Below are positions 31,330 to 39,410 of a DNA stretch of 64,000 bases, piece by piece; the first letter of the stretch is position 1; each line of letters starts with the position of its first letter. This stretch comes from Ga0077527 sp964533495 (GTDB lineage: Bacteria > Pseudomonadota > Gammaproteobacteria > Burkholderiales > SG8-41): positions 62,001-126,000 of the forward strand of contig CAZHJU010000001.1 of the NCBI GenBank assembly GCA_964533495.1, read 5' to 3'. Position numbers and translations under genes: made by a program. The notes under the pieces are model-generated. The model was not told the origin of the DNA. It saw only the letters and a list, made by a program, of their open reading frames with translations, and did not search any database.

Positions 31330-32127
31330 TCAGGCAACCCTCCCGAAGAGGCGTTCGAGTTCGACACCCGGATCAGCCGCGCGCATGAACGCCTCGCCAA
31401 CCAGGAATCCGTAAACATGGCGATCCAGCATCCTGCGCACATCCCCCGGCTTCAGGATGCCGCTTTCGGTGATCACCAGCCGGTTGTCCGGAACGCGCTG
31501 CAGCAGTTCCAGCGTCGTGTCCAGCGTCGTCTCGAAAGTGCGTAGGTTGCGGTTGTTGATGCCCAGCAGCGGCGTGCGCAGTCTGAGCGCGGCATCCAGT
31601 TCGGCGCCGTCGTGCACTTCGACCAGCACCGCCATGCCGAGCCGATGCGCGACCTCCTCGAGCTCCGCCATCCGTGAAAACTCGAGCGCGGCAACGATCA
31701 GCAGGATGCAGTCCGCGCCGGCGGCGCGCGCTTCGTACACTTGGTACGGGTCCATCATGAAATCCTTGCGCAGCACCGGCAAATGGCAGGCGGCGCGCGC
31801 GGCTTTCAGATTGTCGAGACTGCCCTGGAAAAACTGCCTGTCCGTCAGCACCGACAGGCAGGCGGCGCCGTGACGCTCGTAGGTCGCGGCAATGGCCGCG
31901 GGATCGAATGACTCGCGCAGCACCCCTTTGCTGGGGCTGGCCTTCTTGACCTCGGCGATCACGGCAGGCTGGCCTGCGGCCATCCTCGACCGCAACGCTC
32001 CCGCGAAATCGCGGGCAGGGGGCGCCGCCCGCGCCGCCGCCTGCACGCCCGCCAGCGGCAGCTGCGCCTGCGCTTCGGCCACTTCCTGCGCCTTGACCGC
32101 GAGTATGCGCTGCAGGATGTCAGCCAT
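31330..32127 (-). CDS. trpC: indole-3-glycerol phosphate synthase
   Basis: A 265-residue TIM-barrel enzyme of tryptophan synthesis. PAVIAEVKKASPSKGVLRE carries the catalytic lysine, and DPYQVYEARAAGADCILLIV, LLGINNRNLRTFE and LVITESGI follow in order. It is a monofunctional TrpC, not fused to TrpF. Its start overlaps the trpD end by eight bases, indicating translational coupling. Confidence 0.96.
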   Translation of the reverse strand: MADILQRILAVKAQEVAEAQAQLPLAGVQAAARAAPPARDFAGALRSRMAAGQPAVIAEVKKASPSKGVLRESFDPAAIAATYERHGAACLSVLTDRQFFQGSLDNLKAARAACHLPVLRKDFMMDPYQVYEARAAGADCILLIVAALEFSRMAELEEVAHRLGMAVLVEVHDGAELDAALRLRTPLLGINNRNLRTFETTLDTTLELLQRVPDNRLVITESGILKPGDVRRMLDRHVYGFLVGEAFMRAADPGVELERLFGRVA

Positions 32128-33142
32128 GATTCTTCGTGAAGGCGACGAACTGGTCGAGTTTCCTGCGCGCGGCGCCGCTTTCCAGAACGGCCAGGGCGTT
32201 TCCGACGCCCGCCGCGAGGGTCGGCGCCAATCCCGCGACGTAGATGCTCGCCCCGGCATTGAGCGCGACAATGTCGCGCGCCGCGCCCGGCCTGTTTTCC
32301 AGCGCGCCGAGCAGCATGTCCCGCGACTGCTCGACGCCTTCGACGCGAATCGCCGCGTTGCTGTGGGTCTTCAGTCCGACATCCGCGGGGGCCACCATGT
32401 ATTCGCGCACCTGGCCGTCCTTCAGTTCGCCCACCGCCGTGGGACCACTGATCGACAGTTCATCCAGCCCTTCGAGGCCGTGCACGATCATCACCCGGCG
32501 GCTGCCCAGCCGCTGCAGCACCCGTGCCTGGATGCCGACCAGATCGGGATGGAACACGCCCATCACCTGCTGCTTCGCCCCGGCCGGGTTGGTCAGCGGC
32601 CCGAGGATGTTGAATATGGTTTTCACGCCGAGCTCGCGGCGCACCGGCGCGGCATGCTTCATCGCGCTGTGATGGTTGGGCGCGAACATGAAGCCGATCC
32701 CGGTCTCGGCGATGGAGCGGGCCACCGCCTCCGGCTTCAGGTTGATGTCGGCCCCGAGCAGTTCCAGCACGTCGGCGCTGCCCGACTTGCTGGAAACCGA
32801 CCGCCCGCCGTGTTTGGCGATTTTTGCGCCGGCCGCCGCCGCGACGAACATCGCCGCGGTGGACACGTTGAAGGTGTGGGCGGAATCGCCGCCGGTGCCG
32901 CAGGTGTCGATCAGTTCGGGCACGTCCGGCACCGGCACCGTGGTGGCAAACTCGCGCATCACGGTCGCGGCGGCGGCGATTTCGCCGATGGTTTCCTTTT
33001 TCACGCGCAGCCCGGCGATGATCGCGGCGATCAGCACCGGCGACACTTCGCCGCTCATGATCTGCCGCATCAGCGACAGCATCTCGTCGTGGAATATCTC
33101 GCGATGCTCGATGATACGCGCCAGCGCCTCCTGCGGTTTCAT
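32120..33142 (-). CDS. trpD: anthranilate phosphoribosyltransferase
   Basis: A 340-residue enzyme transferring phosphoribose to anthranilate. The PRPP-binding loop DTCGTGGDSAHTFNVST and KHGGRSVSSKSGSADVLELL are intact, as is FNILGPLTNPAGAKQQVMGV. ATG at 33142 overlaps the trpG stop (TGATG). It is a stand-alone TrpD, separate from TrpG. Confidence 0.96.
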   Translation of the reverse strand: MKPQEALARIIEHREIFHDEMLSLMRQIMSGEVSPVLIAAIIAGLRVKKETIGEIAAAATVMREFATTVPVPDVPELIDTCGTGGDSAHTFNVSTAAMFVAAAAGAKIAKHGGRSVSSKSGSADVLELLGADINLKPEAVARSIAETGIGFMFAPNHHSAMKHAAPVRRELGVKTIFNILGPLTNPAGAKQQVMGVFHPDLVGIQARVLQRLGSRRVMIVHGLEGLDELSISGPTAVGELKDGQVREYMVAPADVGLKTHSNAAIRVEGVEQSRDMLLGALENRPGAARDIVALNAGASIYVAGLAPTLAAGVGNALAVLESGAARRKLDQFVAFTKNHG

Positions 33143-33711
33143 CACCGTTTCTCCTCAAGGAAATTTCTCAGCATCTGGTGGCCGTGCTCGGTCAGTATCG
33201 ATTCCGGGTGGAACTGCACGCCCTCGACTGCCAGCGTCCTGTGGCGCACGCCCATGATTTCGCCGTCATCGGTCCAGGCGGTGATTTCAAGGCAGTCCGG
33301 GACAGTCTCACGCTCGATCACCAGCGAGTGGTAACGCGTCGCCGAAAACGGCTGCGGCAGTCCGCGGAACACGCCGGCACCTTCGTGCCGGATCGGCGAA
33401 GTCTTGCCGTGCATCAGTTGCTTCGCATGGACGATTTTCCCGCCGAATGCCTGCCCGATGCTCTGGTGGCCAAGACAAACGCCAAGGATCGGGATTTTCC
33501 CGGAAAACGCCTTGATCGCCGGCACTGATACCCCTGCTTCGTTCGGCGTGCACGGCCCCGGGGAAACAACGATGCGCGCGGGCTTCATCCGCGCGATGTC
33601 GTCGAGCGTGATCTCGTCGTTGCGGTGCACGGCAACCTCTTCGCCCAGTTCTCCGAAGTACTGCACCAGGTTGTAGGTAAAAGAGTCGTAGTTGTCGATC
33701 ATCAGCAGCAT
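33142..33711 (-). CDS. trpG: anthranilate synthase glutamine amidotransferase component
   Basis: A 189-residue class I glutamine amidotransferase supplying ammonia to TrpE. The opening MLLMIDNYDSFTYNLVQYFG, oxyanion SPGPCTPNEAG, nucleophile cysteine in LGVCLGHQSIGQAFGG and the late histidine-glutamate pair in VQFHPESILTE are all visible. It may also serve para-aminobenzoate synthase, as TrpG often does in this group. It is 10 bases downstream of trpE. Confidence 0.96.
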   Translation of the reverse strand: MLLMIDNYDSFTYNLVQYFGELGEEVAVHRNDEITLDDIARMKPARIVVSPGPCTPNEAGVSVPAIKAFSGKIPILGVCLGHQSIGQAFGGKIVHAKQLMHGKTSPIRHEGAGVFRGLPQPFSATRYHSLVIERETVPDCLEITAWTDDGEIMGVRHRTLAVEGVQFHPESILTEHGHQMLRNFLEEKR

Positions 33712-33721
33712 GGCGATCCCC

Positions 33722-35197
33722 TCAGTCCAGGCGCGTGTCGAGACCGGCTTCGGCGATCTCTGCCGCGCGCAGCAGGGCCCGCGCCTTGTTCTGCGTTTCC
33801 TGCCATTCGGCCTCGGGCTCGGAATCCGCGACCACGCCGCCGCCGGCCTGCACGTGCAGCCGGCCGTCCTTGATCACCGCGGTGCGCAGCGCAATCGCGA
33901 CATCCATGTTGCCGTGGAAACCGAGATAGCCGACCGCTCCGGCGTAAATGCTGCGCTTGACCGGCTCGAGCTCGTCGATGATCTCCATCGCCCGCACCTT
34001 GGGCGCGCCGGACACCGTGCCCGCCGGAAAAGTCGCGCGCAGCACGTCGATCGCGCCCAGCCCCGGCTTCAGTTTCGCCTCGACGCTGGACACGATGTGC
34101 ATCACGTGCGAATAACGCTCGATCACCATCTGCTCGGTGACCCTGACGCTGCCGGTCTGCGCGACGCGCCCCGCATCGTTGCGGCCGAGATCGACCAGCA
34201 TGATGTGCTCGGCGCGCTCCTTCGCGTCCGCCAGCAGTTCGGCAGCCAGCGCCGCGTCCTCTTCCGGTGTCGCGCCGCGGCGGCGCGTCCCGGCGATCGG
34301 CCTCACGGTGACGACGTCGCCTTCGAGCCGCGCCAGGATTTCGGGCGATGCGCCGACCACGTGGAAATCGCCGAAATTGAAGCAGAACATGTACGGCGAG
34401 GGATTCAGCGCCCGCAAGGCGCGGTACAGCGACAGCGGCGAGGCATGGAAGGGCTTGCTCATGCGCTGCGAAGGCACCACTTGCATGATGTCGCCCTCGA
34501 AAATGTATTCCTTCGCGCGCTCCACCGCCTTGTGATACGCCGCCTGGCCGAAGCCGGATACCGCGGGTTCGGACCGGACCTGCGGGCTTTCCAGCAGCGT
34601 TACCGGCGCCCGCAGCTTTTCGAGCAGCGCCGCCAGGCGCGCCCGGGCCGCGGCCCAGGCGCCGGGTTTGCCGGGTTCGGCATACACCACCAGCGACAGC
34701 TTCCCGGAAAGGTTGTCGACAATGGCGATTTCCTCCGACACCAGCAGCAGGATGTCCGGAGTGCCCAGCTCGTCGCGCTTGTCGCTGTGCGCCAGCCGTT
34801 TTTCGATGTAGCGCACGGTGTCGTAGCCGAAGTAGCCCACCAGCCCGCCGCAGAACCGCGGCAACCGTGGATCGGTTGCCACCTTGAAACGCTGCAGGTA
34901 TTTCTCGACGAATGCCAGCGGATCGTCGGCCTGTTCACGCAGCGTTTCGCGGCCATCGCGGATTTCGGTGCAGCAGTGGTCACGCACTTCGATGCGGGTG
35001 CCGGCGGCCAGTCCGATGAAGGAATAGCGCCCGAAGCGTTCGCCGCCGACCACCGACTCCAGCAGGTAGCTGTACGGCTGGTTGGCAAGCTTCAGGTAGA
35101 TCGACAGCGGCGTGTCAAGGTCGGCGAAGGTTTCGAGCACCACCGGCACGCGGTTGTAGCCCGCGGCGGCGAGTCGATTGAATTCCGATTCAGTCAT
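33722..35197 (-). CDS. trpE: anthranilate synthase component I
   Basis: A 491-residue chorismate-using enzyme that makes anthranilate with TrpG. The N-terminal part contains the tryptophan feedback site region (YSYLLESVVGGERFGRYSF). The catalytic half shows YIFEGDIMQVVPSQRMS, RPIAGTRRRG, LLADAKERAEHIMLVDLGRN, HIVSSVEA and ATFPAGTVSGAPKVRAMEII. ATG at 35197 has GGAG six bases upstream. The 132-base gap to gph holds no leader peptide with tandem Trp codons, so classic attenuation is not evident and control may rest on feedback inhibition. Confidence 0.96.
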   Translation of the reverse strand: MTESEFNRLAAAGYNRVPVVLETFADLDTPLSIYLKLANQPYSYLLESVVGGERFGRYSFIGLAAGTRIEVRDHCCTEIRDGRETLREQADDPLAFVEKYLQRFKVATDPRLPRFCGGLVGYFGYDTVRYIEKRLAHSDKRDELGTPDILLLVSEEIAIVDNLSGKLSLVVYAEPGKPGAWAAARARLAALLEKLRAPVTLLESPQVRSEPAVSGFGQAAYHKAVERAKEYIFEGDIMQVVPSQRMSKPFHASPLSLYRALRALNPSPYMFCFNFGDFHVVGASPEILARLEGDVVTVRPIAGTRRRGATPEEDAALAAELLADAKERAEHIMLVDLGRNDAGRVAQTGSVRVTEQMVIERYSHVMHIVSSVEAKLKPGLGAIDVLRATFPAGTVSGAPKVRAMEIIDELEPVKRSIYAGAVGYLGFHGNMDVAIALRTAVIKDGRLHVQAGGGVVADSEPEAEWQETQNKARALLRAAEIAEAGLDTRLD

Positions 35198-35329
35198 GTC
35201 TTGCTCCACAAAAAACGACGGGTACGAAACGAAACAACAGCAGTCCGGCAATACGCGATCAGCAACGCCAATCGCGACGCCAGCACCGGCCAGCGGCGGC
35301 CGTTTCGGACCTTGTGGAGGTGAACACGA

Positions 35330-36016
35330 TTAATCTTTTTTAATCAAAGGGATACAGTCAACAAGCGAGCCTACTATAGCATCAACGTCCAAGCTCTGCA
35401 CAGGCTGCCCTTCGTTGTAGCCATAGGGCACGCAGAACACCGGGCAGCCCGCCGCACGCGCCGCGCGCGCGTCGTTCCCGGAATCGCCGATCATCAGCAT
35501 CCGGTCCGGTGGCACGCCGAATTGCGCGCTGGCATGCAGCAGTTGCGCCGGGTCCGGCTTCTTGTGCGGCAGCGTGTCCCCGGAAATGGTCTGTGCAAAA
35601 AAATGCGCCAGCCCCATGCGCTCCAGCAGCGGCCCGGTGAAGGCGCCGGACTTGTTGGTCACGCAGGCCAGCGGGAATCCACCGGCCCGGAACTGCTCCA
35701 GCCCCTCGCGCACGCCGGGGTAGATCGTCGTATGCCGGCCGTTGACTTCGGCATAAAAGCGCTCGAACACCGGCAGCGCCGCCGCCAGCGCCGCCGCATC
35801 GGCGCAACCTTCGATATCGCGCGCCAGTGCGCGTTCGACCAGCCGCGGAATGCCCTTGCCAACGAAGGTGCACACGGTCTCCAGCGGTAACTGCGCATGC
35901 CCCAGATGCCCGAGCATCAGGTTGGTCGCCGCGGCAAGATCGGCAATGGTGTCGAGCAGCGTGCCGTCGAGGTCGATCATCACGGCGCGCACGGGAATCG
36001 GAAACGTTTTTTTCAT
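35330..36016 (-). CDS. gph: phosphoglycolate phosphatase
   Basis: A 228-residue HAD-family phosphatase. Motif I, VMIDLDGTLLDTI, and the later GDSGNDARAARAAG motif with KKPDPAQLL are intact, with a helical cap domain between. It removes phosphate from 2-phosphoglycolate, from DNA repair or oxygenase activity. It sits between rpe and trpE in the conserved betaproteobacterial order. The last codons are unusually AT-rich, which is typical of its Lys-Lys-Asp end and does not match the repeat family. Confidence 0.93.
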   Translation of the reverse strand: MKKTFPIPVRAVMIDLDGTLLDTIADLAAATNLMLGHLGHAQLPLETVCTFVGKGIPRLVERALARDIEGCADAAALAAALPVFERFYAEVNGRHTTIYPGVREGLEQFRAGGFPLACVTNKSGAFTGPLLERMGLAHFFAQTISGDTLPHKKPDPAQLLHASAQFGVPPDRMLMIGDSGNDARAARAAGCPVFCVPYGYNEGQPVQSLDVDAIVGSLVDCIPLIKKD

Positions 36017-36054
36017 GATTCGGTTGCAGGGAGCGGCGCCGCGGCGCCGGGTGT

Positions 36055-36717
36055 TCAGGATCCGGAAAGCGCAGCGCGCATTGCCGCGATGGTGGCCTTG
36101 TAGTCCTTCTGTCCGAAGATCGCCGAACCGGCGACGAAGGTGTCGGCCCCGGCTTGCGCGATTTCCGCGATGTTGCCGGCCTTGACCCCACCGTCCACTT
36201 CCAGCCAGATGTCGCGCCCGCTGCCGGCGATGCGCTCGCGGACCGCGGCGAGTTTCTGCAGCGCCGACGGGATGAAGGCCTGCCCGCCGAAGCCGGGATT
36301 GACCGACATGATCAGCACCAGGTCGAGCTTGTCGAGGACATGATCGAGGTAATGCAGCGGCGTCGCCGGATTGAACACCAGGCCGGCCTTGCAGCCGTGC
36401 TCCCTGATCAGCCCGATGGTGCGGTCGATGTGCTCGGACGCTTCGGGATGGAATGAAATGATGTCGGCGCCGGCCTTCGCGAAATCCGGCACGATGCGAT
36501 CCACCGGCTTCACCATCAGGTGCACGTCGATGGGCACCTTGACCAGCGGCCGGATCGCCTCGCACACCAGCGGTCCGATCGTCAGGTTGGGCACATAGTG
36601 ATTGTCCATGACGTCGAAATGGATCAGGTCGGCACCGGCGGCGACCACCGACTGCACCTCCTCGCCGAGGCGGGCGAAATCCGCGGACAGGATGCTGGGC
36701 GCGATGCGGAAGGTCAT
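36055..36717 (-). CDS. rpe: ribulose-phosphate 3-epimerase
   Basis: A 220-residue TIM-barrel enzyme interconverting ribulose and xylulose 5-phosphate. FRIAPSILSADFARLGEEV, LIHFDVMDNHYVPNLTIGP, PIDVHLMVKPVDRIV, LIMSVNPGFGGQAFIP and LEVDGGVKAGNIAEIA with AGADTFVAGSAIFG cover the metal and substrate sites. It is the first gene of the minus-strand rpe-gph-trpEGDC-coq7 series, diverging from apaG. Confidence 0.96.
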   Translation of the reverse strand: MTFRIAPSILSADFARLGEEVQSVVAAGADLIHFDVMDNHYVPNLTIGPLVCEAIRPLVKVPIDVHLMVKPVDRIVPDFAKAGADIISFHPEASEHIDRTIGLIREHGCKAGLVFNPATPLHYLDHVLDKLDLVLIMSVNPGFGGQAFIPSALQKLAAVRERIAGSGRDIWLEVDGGVKAGNIAEIAQAGADTFVAGSAIFGQKDYKATIAAMRAALSGS

Positions 36718-36816
36718 GGCTCGATCCGGGAAATGGGTCGGGCCGATTCTACCCGTTCCGGACGGCACGGACATGCGGAACTTCCTCGGCCGTGCCGCGA
36801 GTGCGAGAATAGGCGC

Positions 36817-37197
36817 ATGGCCGAAAACAGATACCACTTCACCGTCGTGCCGCGGGCAAGCTACATTCCGGAACAATCGGATGCGGAAGCCGGACGCTAC
36901 GCCTTTTCCTACACCGTCACCATCACCAATACCGGCGCGGTGCCCGCGCAGCTGCTCAGCCGGCACTGGATCATCACCGACGCCAACAACCTGGTGCAGG
37001 AAGTCAAGGGCCAGGGTGTGGTCGGCGCCCAGCCGAAACTGAAGCCGGGCGAGAGTTTCGAGTATTCCAGCGGCTCGCTGCTGGCAACGCCGGTCGGGAC
37101 CATGCGCGGCAGCTACCAGATGCTGGCCGAGGACGGCACGCGCTTCGACGCGGCGATTCCCGAGTTCACGCTGTCGATGCCGCGGGTGCTGCATTAA
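36817..37197 (+). CDS. apaG: Co2+/Mg2+ efflux protein ApaG
   Basis: A 126-residue beta-sandwich protein. Family stretches include FSYTVTITNTGAVPAQLLSR, HWIITDANNLVQEVKGQGVV and GSYQMLAEDGTRFDAAIPEF. The biochemical role is uncertain. Mutants show altered cobalt and Ap4A phenotypes in enterobacteria. It is divergent from rpe across about 100 bases and is followed by the methyltransferase gene. Confidence 0.94.
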   Translation: MAENRYHFTVVPRASYIPEQSDAEAGRYAFSYTVTITNTGAVPAQLLSRHWIITDANNLVQEVKGQGVVGAQPKLKPGESFEYSSGSLLATPVGTMRGSYQMLAEDGTRFDAAIPEFTLSMPRVLH

Positions 37198-37218
37198 GGC
37201 CTTCCGGCATCCGCGGGC

Positions 37219-37974
37219 ATGAGCCTACGCGCCAGTTACACGCTGATCGCGCCGCTGTACGACTGGCTGATCGGCCCGGCACTGGGCCCGGTCCGCAGGC
37301 GCAGCCTGGCGCGCCTGCCCGGCGATGGGCGGGCGCACATCCTGATCGACGGCGCAGGCACCGGCCTCGACCTGCCGTCACTGCCGGCGGCGCACCGCTA
37401 CACCGCCCTCGACCTGACGCGCGCGATGCTGCGCAAGGGATTGCCGCGCGGCAGCCATCTGGACATCCGCTGGGTCCAGGGCGACAGCCAGCGGCTGCCC
37501 TTTGCCGACGGCGTTTTCGACCATGTACTGCTGCACCTGATACTCGCCATCGTGCCCGACACCCGCGCCGCCCTGGAAGAAGCCGCGCGCGTGGTCAGGA
37601 CGGGAGGCCGTCTGTTCGTGCTCGACAAATTCCTGCGTCCCGGCGAAACGGCATGGCTGCGGCGGATGGTCAACCCGCTGGCCCGGCACATCGCCACCCG
37701 CACCAACGTGGTGTTCGAGGAAGCGCTTGCCGGAATCCGGCAGTTGCGCGTGATCAGCGACGAACCCGCGCTCGCCGGAGGATGGTTCCGGATGATCACG
37801 CTGGAAAAAACCGGCATTCAGGGTTTCCCGGACTCGTCCGGATCGTCATCATCGTCGCGGCGCGGCCAGGTCAGCCAGACGATACCGCCCAGCAACGCAG
37901 CCGCGACCACGGCTTCGATCAGGTACCACAACAATCCGGTCATGATTCAGGCTTTCCAAGTTTCCGATGCATAG
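37219..37974 (+). CDS. class I SAM-dependent methyltransferase with an abnormal C-terminal tail
   Basis: A 251-residue frame. The first 200 residues are a UbiE-like methyltransferase: LIDGAGTGLDLPSL (SAM-binding motif I), YTALDLTRAML, WVQGDSQRLPFADGVFDHVL and AARVVRTGGRLFVLDKFLRP. The domain naturally ends near WFRMITLEKT. The remaining 50 residues are serine-rich and of low complexity, and they run over a likely antisense gene at 37818-37943 and into the mltA start. The original stop was probably lost, or the tail is simply read-through. The substrate is unknown. Confidence 0.85.
   Translation: MSLRASYTLIAPLYDWLIGPALGPVRRRSLARLPGDGRAHILIDGAGTGLDLPSLPAAHRYTALDLTRAMLRKGLPRGSHLDIRWVQGDSQRLPFADGVFDHVLLHLILAIVPDTRAALEEAARVVRTGGRLFVLDKFLRPGETAWLRRMVNPLARHIATRTNVVFEEALAGIRQLRVISDEPALAGGWFRMITLEKTGIQGFPDSSGSSSSSRRGQVSQTIPPSNAAATTASIRYHNNPVMIQAFQVSDA
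37818..37943 (-). CDS. probable tiny single-pass membrane protein, antisense to the methyltransferase tail
   Basis: A 41-residue minus-strand frame that reads much more like a protein than the plus-strand frame over it. It starts MTGLLWYLIE, continues AVVAAALLGGIVWLTW as one transmembrane helix, and ends in a charged tail PRRDDDDPDESGKP. A GGAAAG lies about 10 bases before the ATG. The start is only 23 bases from the divergent mltA start. I do not recognise the family. Small proteins with a helix and acidic tail are common accessory subunits of membrane complexes, but that is a guess. Confidence 0.5.
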   Translation of the reverse strand: MTGLLWYLIEAVVAAALLGGIVWLTWPRRDDDDDPDESGKP

Positions 37975-39238
37975 CTTCGACTTTAACAAATTACCGTTGC
38001 GCATCATCGCCGCCGCCGTCGCCGTGGCAATCGCCGCGACGGCCTGCCGGTCAACGCCGGAAAAGGCGCCGCCCGCCGCCGCGGAACCGGCCGCCGTGCC
38101 GGCTCCGGCACCCGTGCCGCTGCCCGTACCACCGCCGGCAACCGAAGCCGCGCCGCCGTCAGCCCGGCCGACCCCCGCGCTCACCGGCAACCACCTGCGC
38201 CGCGGCCAGTGGACGGAACTGCCCGGCTGGCAGGACGACGATCCGGCAGCCGCGTGGAACGCATTCCTCGTCAGTTGCGGCACGCTGAAAACACAGGCGG
38301 CATGGCGCGCGGTCTGCACCGAGGCGCTCGCCGCGCCGCGGCCGGACCGCAAAGCGGCGCGGCAGTTCTTCGAGGCGAACTTCACGCCGTACCAACTGCT
38401 GCAGGCCGACGGGCGCGGCGAAGGCCTCGCCACGGGATATTACGAACCGCTGCTGCGCGGCAGCCGCAAACCGACGGCACGTTACCGTTATCCGCTGTAC
38501 GGCGTCCCCGACGACCTAGTCACGCTGGACCTGCCGGATTTCGGCATCGACGCCCGCGAACCGCGGCTGCGCGGACGGCTCGACGGCAAACGCGTGCTGC
38601 CCTATTACGAACGCGCGCAGATCGAGGCCGGACTGGCCGCGGTCAAAGGCCGGGAAATCGCCTGGGTCGACGATCCGGTGGAATTGTTCTTCCTGCAGAT
38701 CCAGGGCTCGGGGCGCATCGATCTCGATGGCGGCGGCGTGCTGCGCGTCGGCTTCGCCGACCACAACGGCCACCCCTACCGCTCCATCGGCCGCCTGCTG
38801 ATCGACCGCGGCGAGCTGGCGGCGGAACGCGCCTCGATGCAGGGCATCAAGGCCTGGGCAAGACAGAACCCGGACAAGCTGCGTGAAGTGCTCGATCACA
38901 ACCCGCGCTACATCTTTTTCCGCGAACTGCCGGAAGGACTCGGCGGTCCGCTCGGCGCCCAGGGCGTGCCGCTGACGGCGCGCCGTTCGATCGCCGCGGA
39001 CCCGCGTTATGTGCCGCTGGGCGCCCCCGTGTTTCTCGCCACCACCTGGCCGCTCAGCAACCGGCCGCTGCAGCAGCTGATGCTGGCCCAGGACACGGGC
39101 TCCGCAATCCGTGGCCCGGTGCGCGCCGATTTTTTCTGGGGCTACGGCGATGAAGCCGGACGCGAGGCCGGACGCATGAAACAGGCCTTGCGGATGTGGC
39201 TGCTGCTGCCCCACGGTTATCCGGTGAACGGACCGTGA
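37967..39238 (+). CDS. mltA: membrane-bound lytic murein transglycosylase A
   Basis: A 423-residue lipoprotein that cleaves peptidoglycan glycan strands to 1,6-anhydro products. A signal peptide ends near IAATAC, giving the lipidated cysteine, followed by a proline- and alanine-rich linker at about 30-70. The MltA domain holds ATGYYEPLLRGSRKP, FFLQIQGSGRIDLDGGGVLR and FFRELPEGLGGPLGAQGVPL. The C-terminal 3D domain with LMLAQDTGSAIRGPVRADFF carries the catalytic aspartate. Together with anmK it supports active wall recycling. Its start overlaps the methyltransferase read-through frame by eight bases. Confidence 0.94.
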   Translation: MHSFDFNKLPLRIIAAAVAVAIAATACRSTPEKAPPAAAEPAAVPAPAPVPLPVPPPATEAAPPSARPTPALTGNHLRRGQWTELPGWQDDDPAAAWNAFLVSCGTLKTQAAWRAVCTEALAAPRPDRKAARQFFEANFTPYQLLQADGRGEGLATGYYEPLLRGSRKPTARYRYPLYGVPDDLVTLDLPDFGIDAREPRLRGRLDGKRVLPYYERAQIEAGLAAVKGREIAWVDDPVELFFLQIQGSGRIDLDGGGVLRVGFADHNGHPYRSIGRLLIDRGELAAERASMQGIKAWARQNPDKLREVLDHNPRYIFFRELPEGLGGPLGAQGVPLTARRSIAADPRYVPLGAPVFLATTWPLSNRPLQQLMLAQDTGSAIRGPVRADFFWGYGDEAGREAGRMKQALRMWLLLPHGYPVNGP

Positions 39239-39282
39239 TGGCCTGCGCCGCCCGGATGTGAGCGCACGCCAACTCTCGTGAC

Positions 39283-39323
39283 TTATTATAAGTACTTGTT
39301 TTTATTGATATTTTTATAAATTG
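39283..39323 (+). repeat. AT-rich interspersed repeat, copy 6 (longest and clearest)
   Basis: A 41-base AT-rich element, TTATTATAAGTACTTG then TTTTTATTGATATTTTTATA and AATT, between the convergent ends of mltA and the cyclase gene. It contains both the palindrome AAGTACTT and the poly-T core and serves as the reference copy for the family. Confidence 0.8.
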
Positions 39324-39410
39324 CTCGCTTCCGCCCCGTAATGAAAGGGACGGGCGATGCACACCGGCTTATTCGCGAGCCCGCTGTCCGGTTTCTGCGG
39401 CAGGACGCAT

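Noticed and set aside
35198..35329. Possible tryptophan attenuator upstream of trpE
   Set aside because: No short frame with adjacent Trp codons and no competing hairpins are visible in the 132-base gap.
35330..35350. AT-rich end of gph as another repeat copy
   Set aside because: It lacks the TTGTTTTTATT core and the GTAC palindrome; the A/T content comes from the Lys-Lys-Asp stop region.
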